Shown here piece after piece: positions 1 to 6,594 of a DNA stretch of 38,437 nucleotides. Below the pieces are notes generated by a model that ran no database searches, had not been told where the DNA came from, and worked only from the letters and a program-made list of their open reading frames with translations. Every line of letters starts with the position of its first letter. Position 1 is the first letter of the stretch. Source of the stretch: a virus; IMG/VR virus record IMGVR_UViG_3300040856_000084, positions 1 to 38,437 of that record; one strand, written 5' to 3'. The translations under genes were made by a program, and so were the position numbers.

Positions 1-439
1 ATCCATTACCAGTGCCGGTGCTGTTGGTAACGCTAATTGAAAAGTTTCCTCCTCCGCCTCCGCCAGATGCCGTTACTGTAGTAATTCCTGTTCCAGATAT
101 AGACGAATCACTACCAGTTGAACCTGCGTCTCCTGTAGCTGTAGCACTTGCTCCAGCACCTACAGTAATTGTGTAAACATTTCCTTCTACTAACCCAAAA
201 CCAGAAGCAGTTCTGTATCCGCCAGCACCACCACCAGCCCCATGATAAGTGCCGCCACCGCCTGCGCCACCACCAGCAAGAACTAAATATTCAATTTCAG
301 CAGTAACAGCAACTCCGGGCCATTTTTGTTTTCCTATAAATGTAGTAGCTTCTTGAACGCTCCAAACACCACTAGCCGCGCTACTTGTTGGCGTTACTTT
401 AGTTGAAGAAATAATATTGCCTTGATGACGGCTAGACAT
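1..439 (-). CDS. Glycine-rich tail fibre/adhesin, N-terminal part (cut by window edge)
   Basis: The start codon is the ATG read leftward from 439; the frame stays open to base 1, giving the first 146 residues. The complete copy is at 35810-36784, where the protein is described. This copy differs from the complete one at two residues: a Gln-to-Asp change from two substitutions in one codon (128 and 130) and a Glu-to-Gly change (195). The start overlaps the stop of the 432-794 gene by 8 bases. Confidence 0.85.
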   Translation of the reverse strand, partial: MSSRHQGNIISSTKVTPTSSAASGVWSVQEATTFIGKQKWPGVAVTAEIEYLVLAGGGAGGGGTYHGAGGGAGGYRTASGFGLVEGNVYTITVGAGASATATGDAGSTGSDSSISGTGITTVTASGGGGGGNFSISVTNSTGTGNG

Positions 440-794
440 TTACTTGATCCCAGCTAGTTGTTTCTTCATTCCACTCATACATATTGCCATCATCAGGTCT
501 TGTAGTAGGGGCTTCCCATTGACACGTTGTTTCATTTAAAACCCAGCTTGCGTATGGCTTAGGCGGTATAAAAGCATCACGACCACTATCGTATATAAAC
601 CCAATGCCTGCAAAATTCTTTCGTATATTGTTGTTGTAGCTGGTCTGTTTCCATGTGCCACCAAACAATGTGTTACAAAAAGATATTCCAAGAGACTCTT
701 GCTCATCACCATTTTCATCAAGCAGTTCTGGATTAGCTATAACAACTACCCGTAACACCTCGTTGTTTTCATTTAATTCTGCAAAGTGTGCCAT
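432..794 (-). CDS. Conserved fibre-associated structural protein, 120 aa
   Basis: A 120-residue acidic protein with many Trp, Asn and Glu residues. I recognise the type from marine phages, where similar short proteins lie among tail-fibre genes, but no biochemical role is established that I can name. It sits between two paralogous polyglycine fibre genes. Its ATG at 794 shares a base with the stop of the 794-1732 gene (TAATG), and its stop overlaps the start of the next gene by 8 bases, so translation is probably coupled. A tail-fibre accessory or assembly role is inference from position. An identical copy lies at 36777-37139 because of the terminal redundancy. Confidence 0.75.
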   Translation of the reverse strand: MAHFAELNENNEVLRVVVIANPELLDENGDEQESLGISFCNTLFGGTWKQTSYNNNIRKNFAGIGFIYDSGRDAFIPPKPYASWVLNETTCQWEAPTTRPDDGNMYEWNEETTSWDQVNV

Positions 795-1732
795 TAGAAC
801 GTAATACTCCCTGATCCGGTAAATGTATAAATATTATAACTACCATCTGTAGTTGTCGTCGGTGAACCTGTTGTAGCGGCGGCTGTAGCTAAAGTTCTAA
901 TAATTACAACACCCGAACCTCCAGCGCCTCCGCTTATTGTAGTTGGGTAGCCACCACCGCCACCTCCACCACCGGTGTTAGCAGTTCCTGAGCCAGCGGC
1001 AACAGTACCTGTGCTACCAACACCGCCTCCACCAGCGCCGGCATTACCGGGGTTATGACCAAGGCCACCCCAACAACCACCGCCTCCGCCGCCTGCTCTT
1101 GTTACAGATGAGCCAGTAATTGAAGATGCACGACCTGCGCCGCCATTACCTCCTCTTGTCGAGCTTGCCGCACCAGCAAGGCCATCAGGGTCATTACCAG
1201 CGCCGCCGCCAGCGCCTCCCGGCCCATTTTTAACAACTCCCTTAGTGCCATTATTTCCTTCTGACGGTGTGTATCCGCCAGCGTTACCAGAACCCGCCGT
1301 AGCGGCATTATCAGACGCTCCACCACCAGAGCCTCCGTCACCGCCGTTTTCTTCTGTACCACCACTATACGAGCCACCTCCACCGCCGCCGCTAGAAGAC
1401 GCAGAATTAAATGAGCTGTCAGTTCCGTTTGAGCCTCTAGTGCTTGTGTTTACTCCAGCCGCACCTCCTGAGCCTACTGTGACAGTGTAAGCAACGCCTG
1501 ACGAGAGCGTTTGGTTAGTAAACTCACGATAACCGCCAGCGCCTGCTCCAGCGGCAATTTGAGTGCCACCACCGCCACCGCCAGCAATAATTAGGTAATC
1601 TACAACTGGCGGATTTCCAGGCCACCCAGATTTATTTTGAGAGTGGGTAGCTAAAGCCCAAACACCACTAAAAACCTTTGGGACTTCTTCTAAACCGTTA
1701 AAACCAATAAAACCGCCTTTATCTTTAGCCAC
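794..1732 (-). CDS. Polyglycine-rich tail fibre/adhesin, 312 aa
   Basis: A 312-residue protein dominated by glycine runs (about residues 45-285) broken by short Ser/Asn/Thr stretches. Such stretches are known from phage receptor-binding adhesins, for example the T4-like S16 gp38, where they pack as polyglycine type II helices. The first 45 residues are not Gly-rich and include a VDYLIIAGG strand leading into the Gly domain. The last 40 residues (IIRT..., then a YNIYTFTGSGSITF end) are nearly the same as the end of the neighbouring fibre at 35810-36784, so the two are paralogs. No collagen-type Gly-X-Y periodicity is seen. Host-receptor binding is inferred. An identical copy lies at 37139-38077. 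Confidence 0.75.
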   Translation of the reverse strand: MAKDKGGFIGFNGLEEVPKVFSGVWALATHSQNKSGWPGNPPVVDYLIIAGGGGGGTQIAAGAGAGGYREFTNQTLSSGVAYTVTVGSGGAAGVNTSTRGSNGTDSSFNSASSSGGGGGGSYSGGTEENGGDGGSGGGASDNAATAGSGNAGGYTPSEGNNGTKGVVKNGPGGAGGGAGNDPDGLAGAASSTRGGNGGAGRASSITGSSVTRAGGGGGGCWGGLGHNPGNAGAGGGGVGSTGTVAAGSGTANTGGGGGGGGYPTTISGGAGGSGVVIIRTLATAAATTGSPTTTTDGSYNIYTFTGSGSITF

Positions 1733-1744
1733 GACTAGCTCCTA

Positions 1745-2119
1745 TTAGCTAATTTCTTCGTAACTTACGATAACTTCTAGGTCGTTTGCGGTTCCTGCCG
1801 TTACTGAAATAGACCGATCTTCTTCAAGATAAATTGCTGTATTTTTATCAACTACAACTAAAGAGGCATCAGCCGGTACTGAAACAGTAGAAACTAATGA
1901 ATATGCTGTTCCTCCTGCTGATGCGGCAGTGTGATAATCTACAGTCACATCGCAAGCGGCACTACCGTCAACATTAGCCACTTGGATCATGTTGATCTTA
2001 AATACCTTTCCGCTAGAAGCGGCATTACTAACAAGAGAAGTTGCGCTAGTAGTGGGTAGCGCAAGATAAGCTGTTTTACCCGTAATAGTGGATACATTTA
2101 CAATGTTTGGTGCCGCCAT
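1745..2119 (-). CDS. Small beta-rich structural protein, 124 aa
   Basis: A 124-residue Ala/Ser/Thr/Val-rich protein with alternating hydrophobic residues and few charges, as in a beta-sandwich virion protein. It resembles the protein at 10088-10435 in style (a VPSG/VPAD loop, AxDAxKAY-like or ADASLVVV strands), but I cannot show homology by eye. It lies between the ELNILDGV-repeat tail fibre and the polyglycine fibre, so a tail or decoration role is likely. The ATG at 2119 follows the stop region of the upstream gene at 2130 by 10 bases. A second, truncated copy runs off the window end at 38090-38437. Confidence 0.7.
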   Translation of the reverse strand: MAAPNIVNVSTITGKTAYLALPTTSATSLVSNAASSGKVFKINMIQVANVDGSAACDVTVDYHTAASAGGTAYSLVSTVSVPADASLVVVDKNTAIYLEEDRSISVTAGTANDLEVIVSYEEIS

Positions 2120-2129
2120 GTTTTAGCTC

Positions 2130-3434
2130 CTATCCGAATACAATAGCCATCGCAATGGCTTTACCAGTTCCAGCTTTTGAATCTAGCTGGGTTTGAATGT
2201 TAGATGTTACCCCGTCAACGTAATTTAACTCTGCTGTTGTGGCTGTAACACCGTCTAAGATGTTCAATTCAGCCGCTGTGGACGTAATTGCTGTACCACC
2301 AAGGGTTAGGGTGCCTGATACCGAAAGGCTCGACAGGGTGCCTACAGACGTAATCTGAGTCTGTGCGGCGTCAACCGATAGAGTGTTTGTCGTAAGGGTT
2401 AAGCCTGTGCCTGCTGTCAAAGCAGTCTTAGATACATCAATAGCCGCACTAGCGTTAACATCTGCATTGACAATCACGCCAGAACCAATAGCCGCTACGC
2501 CTGTATCAGCAATCGTAATGTCACCTGATACTACGTTGTCGATCCACTTAGACGTAGCAGTGTCGTAGAACAACAAAGCACCATCAGCCGGTGTTGTTAC
2601 ATTGGTGTCTGTTAGGTCGCTTAATGTAGTGGCTCCACCAGCTTGAGAATCAACATACGCCTTAATAGACTGCTGACTTGCCAATGCCGTCGCAGAGTTG
2701 CTAGTCATAGCGTCTTCATCTAAAAACGCTGTTACACCGTCTAAAACATTTAACTCACTTGCTGTAGATGTAACTCCGTCTAAGATATTTAATTCTGCTG
2801 TTGTTGCAGTAACACCATCAAGAATATTCAACTCAGCAGTTGTTGCTGTTACTCCGTCAAGAATGTTTAGCTCTGCGGCAGTAGATGTGATAGATACGCC
2901 ACCAATTTGCAAAGTTGTTGCATTTATTTCGCCCGACGCGCCATAAACTACAGACTTTGAATTAACAATAGTTCCTGCAACGGCGCCATCAAGAAGATTT
3001 ATTTCTGAAAATGTAGCAGTTACACCATCAAGAGTATTTAGCTCTGCTGTAGTCGCTGTAACGCCATCTAAGATATTTAACTCAGCGGCGGTAGATGTCA
3101 CGCCGTCTAAAATGTTAAGTTCTGCGGCTGTAGAAGTTATTGCTACGCCACCTAAAGTAAACGTGCTAGACGCAGATAAAGTAGTAAACGATCCTGCTGA
3201 TGCAGTAGACCCGCCTACAGTTGTTCCGTCAATGTTACCGCCGTTAATGTCAGCAGTAGGAATGGTAACTGTGCCAGTAAAAGTAGGGCTTTCTATATCA
3301 GACTTCGTAGCAATCGCAGTTGATATAGCGTTAAATTCAGTATCAAACTCTGAGCCACGGATAACCTTATTAGTGTCACCTGTAGGCAAAGAGTCCTTAG
3401 CAGTAAAGTTTGTTGACTTTGTGTAGTTGGACAT
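2130..3434 (-). CDS. Tail fibre protein with 14-residue ELNILDGVT repeats
   Basis: A 434-residue protein with a 14-residue repeat of the type (S/T)TAELNILDGVTA. Repeats occur in register at about residues 101, 115, 129 and 143, again at about 184, 198, 212 and 226, and once more near the C-terminus. This repeat is well known from trimeric phage tail fibres, especially in marine phages. The N-terminus (NYTKSTNFTAKDSLPTGD...) resembles virion-anchoring ends of such fibres. The gene is the first after the terminator that follows the major capsid gene, so it needs read-through or a separate promoter. A GGAAAG ribosome-binding site precedes the ATG at 3434. Confidence 0.85.
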   Translation of the reverse strand: MSNYTKSTNFTAKDSLPTGDTNKVIRGSEFDTEFNAISTAIATKSDIESPTFTGTVTIPTADINGGNIDGTTVGGSTASAGSFTTLSASSTFTLGGVAITSTAAELNILDGVTSTAAELNILDGVTATTAELNTLDGVTATFSEINLLDGAVAGTIVNSKSVVYGASGEINATTLQIGGVSITSTAAELNILDGVTATTAELNILDGVTATTAELNILDGVTSTASELNVLDGVTAFLDEDAMTSNSATALASQQSIKAYVDSQAGGATTLSDLTDTNVTTPADGALLFYDTATSKWIDNVVSGDITIADTGVAAIGSGVIVNADVNASAAIDVSKTALTAGTGLTLTTNTLSVDAAQTQITSVGTLSSLSVSGTLTLGGTAITSTAAELNILDGVTATTAELNYVDGVTSNIQTQLDSKAGTGKAIAMAIVFG

Positions 3435-3486
3435 AAGGCTTTCCTATCCGTTATCTTTTAGTTAACCGCCCTGTCATCAAGACGTT

Positions 3487-3515
3487 TAAATAAAAGGGGG
3501 CCATGAAGACCCCCC
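3487..3515 (-). terminator. Rho-independent terminator after the capsid gene
   Basis: Read leftward, a 7-bp stem (GGGGGTC paired with GGCCCCC, one G-T wobble, loop TTCAT; 3496-3514) is followed by TTTTATTTAAA. It begins 13 bases beyond the stop of the major capsid gene and precedes the tail fibre gene. A GC-rich hairpin plus T-run in the transcribed direction is the standard intrinsic terminator form. Confidence 0.85.
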
Positions 3516-3527
3516 AGAGAGAGTAGC

Positions 3528-4517
3528 TTACTCGTCAGCGATAGCGATGATAAAGCCAGCTTCGGGACGATAAGTCTCAACACCGTACAGCGTGTCAGAC
3601 GTAAACAGCGTAGACAGGTATTCCTGCTTGTACTGTGTCTGAGAGCGTACAGCCAGTTGCTCTGCCATTACCAAGGCATCCTTGTGGAAGAACAAGCAAC
3701 CACGAACGTCGATAGAACCGCCAGCGTTTTGAGCCGCAGTCTCCAAAGTAGGAGCGTTGCTAGAAACGTAAACGTCTACCCCGTACAAATTACCGATCAG
3801 ACCAGACTCAACGCCACGGCCACCAACAAAGTCGGAAGACACGTAACGATCAATGCCCATGATTGACTTACGAGCGGCAGGAGGAATTACGAGAACTCGT
3901 CCGTCCATTGGTACGTCAGCATCGTCCATGAGCTTGATAGCTTCGCGGAGAGCGAGATCAGTAAAGTTGTCACCAGTAGCAACGGTGTCAGCGGCAAAAG
4001 TAGCTAGGCCACTAGAAGCGTTGACGTAGTAAGAGTTGCTATTAATCCAGCTAGAGGCGTCACTTGGAGAAGCAGTACGAGTACCGTCACCAAAGCCAGT
4101 AGCGGCGTTAATCAAGTCAGTGTCAACTTGCAGAGCCAGTTGGTAACCAGCGTCTTCAGTGTAGAACTGTCGCAGAGAAGACAGAGCCTGTACTTCTACG
4201 ATGTCCTCAATCAGACGCGAGTACTCAAAGTGACGGTCTACAGTGACAGTCAACTCTGACTCAAGGTTAGCCTGAATGGTTACCGCAACAGCTTCTGACT
4301 TAGCGTTAGCTGATCCACGGACAGGCTTAGGAATGTGAATAACGTCACCCTTCTTGCCGGTCATAGACAGACGCTTGACAAGGGGAGCCATTTTCAGGTT
4401 CTTTTGGTAAGCGGCGATGATTTCATCGGACCAAATTTCGGGGATAAAAGTACCCGCCGCAGTTTTGTCTACTACAGCATTAGCTGTAAAATATGCACCA
4501 GAGGTTTCACCAGCCAT
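3528..4517 (-). CDS. Major capsid protein (HK97 fold, podoviral type)
   Basis: A 329-residue protein beginning MAGETSGAYFTANAVVDKTA and continuing through FIPEIWSDEIIAAYQKNL to GDVIHIPKP, an N-terminal pattern I recognise from major capsid proteins of marine podoviruses. The body has the mixed helix/strand pattern and length of HK97-fold shell proteins. It follows the scaffold gene by 23 bases, the usual order, and has a strong AAGGAG ribosome-binding site 7-8 bases before ATG at 4517. An intrinsic terminator follows the stop. Together with the promoter at 5882-5910 this marks a highly expressed capsid unit. Confidence 0.92.
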   Translation of the reverse strand: MAGETSGAYFTANAVVDKTAAGTFIPEIWSDEIIAAYQKNLKMAPLVKRLSMTGKKGDVIHIPKPVRGSANAKSEAVAVTIQANLESELTVTVDRHFEYSRLIEDIVEVQALSSLRQFYTEDAGYQLALQVDTDLINAATGFGDGTRTASPSDASSWINSNSYYVNASSGLATFAADTVATGDNFTDLALREAIKLMDDADVPMDGRVLVIPPAARKSIMGIDRYVSSDFVGGRGVESGLIGNLYGVDVYVSSNAPTLETAAQNAGGSIDVRGCLFFHKDALVMAEQLAVRSQTQYKQEYLSTLFTSDTLYGVETYRPEAGFIIAIADE

Positions 4518-4540
4518 TTTAATTCTCCTTAAAGGTTAGG

Positions 4541-5335
4541 CTAGCGTACACGACCCTCTGCGTATGCTTTCAGTAATTCGTCTGAAAGACTTTGGTAACG
4601 CTCTGGGTCTGTTCGCATAAGTTTAATAATGTCAGCACGACGATAAACTTTCTTGCGTGTTCCCTCCGCTGTTCCACGAGCGTTGCCTGTGCTGGCTGAC
4701 TTCAGGGTGTTCTTACGTGCCTGTTTTTCAACGTTGGCGGTCTGCTGTGCTACGCTTGCTCTCTCTTTCCAGAGACTGAACAATTCGTCAGCCGCATCGT
4801 AGTCGTACCCTTGGTCTGCTTGAACAAACAACTGTGTTCGGACTTTTGACCCCTTGATCCACTCAGCAAAACTACCGTCTTGCAGTATACTCTCCATATC
4901 AGGATGCTTGGATTTCAACTGTGCAAGTGTAGCCTGTTGTCTAGCCTGTTGTGTGTAGGCTTCTGCTTCCCTGATCTTAGGGTGGTTATCTATAGCTCTG
5001 TTAACAGCCGATTGTGGATCTACAAAGAAATCTACGTCATCGTCTTCTTGTTGCTGTTGTTGAGGTGCTTGTTGATTTGAGAGTTGTGTCTGGATGTAGT
5101 CATCAACGACCTTCCGTAACTCACCAACTTCCGTACTCTGTTTGCCTGAAAACTTCTCAAGCTCTTGGTGCATCTGTACAAGGTCTTCTACAGACTTACC
5201 ACGGTACTTTTCCGGTACTTCTGGTTCTTGAGGTTGTTCCTCTTCAGGAGTCTCAATAGAATTTGTGGCTAGTTCTTCAGTTGTTTCCGTTGGTTCTTCT
5301 TCAGGACGCTCATCAAGTAATTGTGCTCGTGACAT
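4541..5335 (-). CDS. Head scaffolding protein
   Basis: A 264-residue, strongly acidic, Glu/Gln-rich, largely helical protein with an extended N-terminal Glu/Pro/Thr stretch (about residues 8-45), a Gln-rich linker (about 85-97) and a basic C-terminal third. No catalytic motif is visible. Composition, length and position directly ahead of the major capsid gene are typical of podoviral scaffolding proteins, which direct procapsid assembly and then leave. It begins MSRAQLLDERPEEEP. It belongs to the unit transcribed from 5882-5910. Confidence 0.82.
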   Translation of the reverse strand: MSRAQLLDERPEEEPTETTEELATNSIETPEEEQPQEPEVPEKYRGKSVEDLVQMHQELEKFSGKQSTEVGELRKVVDDYIQTQLSNQQAPQQQQQEDDDVDFFVDPQSAVNRAIDNHPKIREAEAYTQQARQQATLAQLKSKHPDMESILQDGSFAEWIKGSKVRTQLFVQADQGYDYDAADELFSLWKERASVAQQTANVEKQARKNTLKSASTGNARGTAEGTRKKVYRRADIIKLMRTDPERYQSLSDELLKAYAEGRVR

Positions 5336-5373
5336 AATGTAAACTTACCCCGCCTATTATTAAGGTTATGGAG

Positions 5374-5409
5374 GATTAAAATGGGAAGTGACCTAGGACT
5401 AGGATTCCC
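5374..5409 (-). terminator. Weak leftward hairpin, possible attenuator
   Basis: Two nested inverted repeats (GGGAA 5383-5387 with TTCCC 5405-5409; CCTAG 5392-5396 with CTAGG 5399-5403) overlap the stop codon of the 5399-5620 gene. They are followed leftward by ATTTTAAT. The stem is only moderately GC-rich and the T-run is short, so partial termination or RNA processing ahead of the scaffold gene is more likely than full termination. Confidence 0.35.
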
Positions 5410-5620
5410 GACTAGATCGCCCAGCGTTCTCGTGTTCACGTACCCACTTCATGTGTCTGCCGGGGAAGTCCCCAGAAGACCCTTCAAGTATGTGTTGAGT
5501 TGCTGAAACGATTTTTGTAGCGTTGGCTCCACAACCGCACCTACTGGATGTGGTATTACCGTCTACAAATTCTTCAAAGATATGTCCGTTTGTACAGCGA
5601 AAATCAAATACTTTAATCAT
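5399..5620 (-). CDS. FmdB-like zinc-ribbon protein, 73 aa
   Basis: A 73-residue protein whose first 40 residues match the FmdB-type small zinc ribbon: Cys9, His13, then a Cys28-Gly-Cys30 knuckle, giving a CxxxH...CxC metal site. The C-terminal half (about 41-73) is polar and ends in Arg/Ser-rich sequence. FmdB-domain proteins are common in phages near capsid genes but their function is not established; transcription regulation has been suggested for cellular versions. The start ATG at 5620 overlaps the end of the preceding gene by 8 bases. Confidence 0.8.
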   Translation of the reverse strand: MIKVFDFRCTNGHIFEEFVDGNTTSSRCGCGANATKIVSATQHILEGSSGDFPGRHMKWVREHENAGRSSRES

Positions 5621-5861
5621 CGCTCTTTGTTAGCTCATCGTAGTTATTGTTAGTAGTTGTTTCAAAGTTGATAAGATAGGCGAGTACGTTGAGTTGTCCC
5701 TTACGCACAAACAAATCGTTTTCATCTTTGGTTGCTTCTACGCTGTTAATTACGACAGCATTTTGAGTAAGTTCTTCAATTAGCTGTTTCCAACCATCGG
5801 TTCTAAACAGGTCAAAGTACTTGTTGTAATATTGTTCAGTTTCTTGATCTAGTGAGGCCAT
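5613..5861 (-). CDS. Conserved small phage protein, 82 aa
   Basis: An acidic 82-residue helical protein (begins MASLDQETEQYYNKYFDLF) of a type I recognise from uncultured marine phages, where it lies next to the FmdB-like gene ahead of the capsid genes. No functional motif is visible. It is the first gene after the promoter at 5882-5910, so it leads the scaffold-capsid transcript. It may act in head assembly, but only position supports this. Confidence 0.75.
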   Translation of the reverse strand: MASLDQETEQYYNKYFDLFRTDGWKQLIEELTQNAVVINSVEATKDENDLFVRKGQLNVLAYLINFETTTNNNYDELTKSDD

Positions 5862-5881
5862 GCGGTTGTCTCTATATCCCT

Positions 5882-5910
5882 ATTATAACATATTTTTAAC
5901 TAAAAGTCAA
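5882..5910 (-). promoter_or_regulatory. Leftward sigma70-type promoter for capsid unit
   Basis: On the minus strand TTGACT (5910-5905), a 17-base spacer and TATAAT (5887-5882), with TGT just before the -10 (extended -10). The element is nearly the same, spacer included, as the promoter at 11406-11434. The flanks also match: ATAAATAAT followed by two bases precedes both. It lies 20 bases upstream of the 5861 start codon. Confidence 0.85.
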
Positions 5911-5930
5911 GTATTATTTATCGGTATTAT

Positions 5931-6035
5931 TTACTTTTTCTTTTTAGCCTTCTTTTTCATCTTAGCTTTGGCTTTTGCGGCGGCTTTGTAGCCCTCTTTT
6001 GTGTAAGGGTAGTGTTTTTTACCTACTTTTGGCAT
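5931..6035 (-). CDS. Very small Lys/Ala-rich basic protein, 34 aa
   Basis: ATG at 6035 through TAA at 5931 encodes 34 residues starting MPKVGKKHYPYTKEGYKAAA and ending in a Lys/Ala tail. The MPKVGKKHFPYT-type start is one I know from many podoviruses, usually beside the next gene here, so I regard it as real despite its size. It would bind nucleic acid or acidic proteins by charge, but the role is unknown. Its ATG overlaps the stop of the upstream gene by one base (TAATG), so translation is coupled. Confidence 0.75.
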   Translation of the reverse strand: MPKVGKKHYPYTKEGYKAAAKAKAKMKKKAKKKK

Positions 6036-6190
6036 TATTTACTCCTTTTGCGTTTTTTGGCTGTTTTAGCCGCTTTCTTAAAGGCACTAGCCGTAGGCGC
6101 ACCCTTAGATCCGGGTTTACGCATACGTTCGCCAGAGCCAGCCTTGATTCTCTTGCGCTTCTTGTGTATGTTCTCGTATAGTCCAGCCAT
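6035..6190 (-). CDS. Conserved small basic phage protein, 51 aa
   Basis: ATG at 6190 to TAA at 6037-6035, 51 residues, starting MAGLYENIHKKRKRIKAGSG and followed by ERMRKPGSKGAPT. This sequence is widely conserved in phages of many hosts and is usually annotated only as hypothetical. About one third of the residues are Lys or Arg. It lies between the DUF6321-like gene and the 34-residue gene, with overlapping or near-overlapping junctions on both sides. A role in DNA binding or in packaged DNA is possible but unproven. Confidence 0.85.
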   Translation of the reverse strand: MAGLYENIHKKRKRIKAGSGERMRKPGSKGAPTASAFKKAAKTAKKRKRSK

Positions 6191-6191
6191 A

Positions 6192-6473
6192 TCACCATTT
6201 CACCTTGTTTGCCCAATAAGCGGCGCTCATCTTTCCTTTAGCAATGTTCTTAGAGTGTCTAGCCTTAAAGGACTTACGCCTCGCCTTTTCTTTAGCAGTC
6301 TTCGGATCTTTTCCAGCACCACTGACTCCCTGTTGTCCAAATCGTATGGTCTTAACCTTGTCTCCCTCTTTAGCCACCACAACGTGTGACTTCGTGGGGT
6401 GATTAGGCGTCCTCTTTGGCTTGTTGTACCCGCTTACTCCCGCTCTTGCTAGTCTTGGGTCTTTCTTGCTCAT
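6192..6473 (-). CDS. Basic conserved phage protein (DUF6321-like), 93 aa
   Basis: A 93-residue basic protein beginning MSKKDPRLARAGVSGYNKPK with a conserved middle (HPTKSHVVVAKEGDKVKTIRFGQQG) and a Lys/Arg-rich C-terminal helix. I recognise the family as a widespread phage protein of unknown function (DUF6321 type; the name is from memory). It overlaps the end of the portal gene by 4 bases and precedes two further small basic proteins, making a set of three. Position between portal and scaffold suggests a head or DNA-related role. Confidence 0.8.
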   Translation of the reverse strand: MSKKDPRLARAGVSGYNKPKRTPNHPTKSHVVVAKEGDKVKTIRFGQQGVSGAGKDPKTAKEKARRKSFKARHSKNIAKGKMSAAYWANKVKW

Positions 6474-6594
6474 TGACCTTGGCCTCCAGTTGGTCCAGCT
6501 TGACTTGGAGTGTTTCCAATTTGTCGAACTGGTCTTTGAACGCTTGGTTGATTTGGTCTAGGAATTTGGTCATTTCCACTTGTGTCATTAGCAC
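6403..6594 (-). CDS. Coiled-coil protein overlapping portal 3' end, 63 aa
   Basis: GTG at 6594 opens a 63-residue frame with a Leu heptad pattern (residues 9-43, FLDQINQAFKDQFDKLETLQ onward) and a Lys/Ser-rich tail. It overlaps the last 125 bases of the portal gene and the first 71 of the DUF6321-like gene, both in other frames. An AGGAG sits 9 bases before the GTG. The amphipathic, non-random character of the product supports a real gene, possibly a portal-associated or assembly protein. The overlap on both sides is the main reason for doubt. Confidence 0.55.
   Translation of the reverse strand: MLMTQVEMTKFLDQINQAFKDQFDKLETLQVKLDQLEAKVNEQERPKTSKSGSKRVQQAKEDA

Larger units (their letters stand above)
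1..2092. repeat. Terminal redundancy, left copy (same as 36346-38437)
   Basis: Bases 1-2092 match 36346-38437 base for base except at 128 (G versus T at 36473), 130 (C versus G at 36475) and 195 (C versus T at 36540). The offset is a constant 36,345. The simplest reading is a circular or circularly permuted phage genome of 36,345 bp whose contig was read past its own start. A true long direct terminal repeat is the alternative. The genes listed here between 1 and 2092 are therefore the same genes as those listed after 35810. Confidence 0.95.

Noticed and set aside
1-200. Diversity-generating retroelement as the cause of the fibre variants
   Set aside because: No reverse transcriptase or template repeat is visible in the complete genome, and the changes are not adenine-specific.
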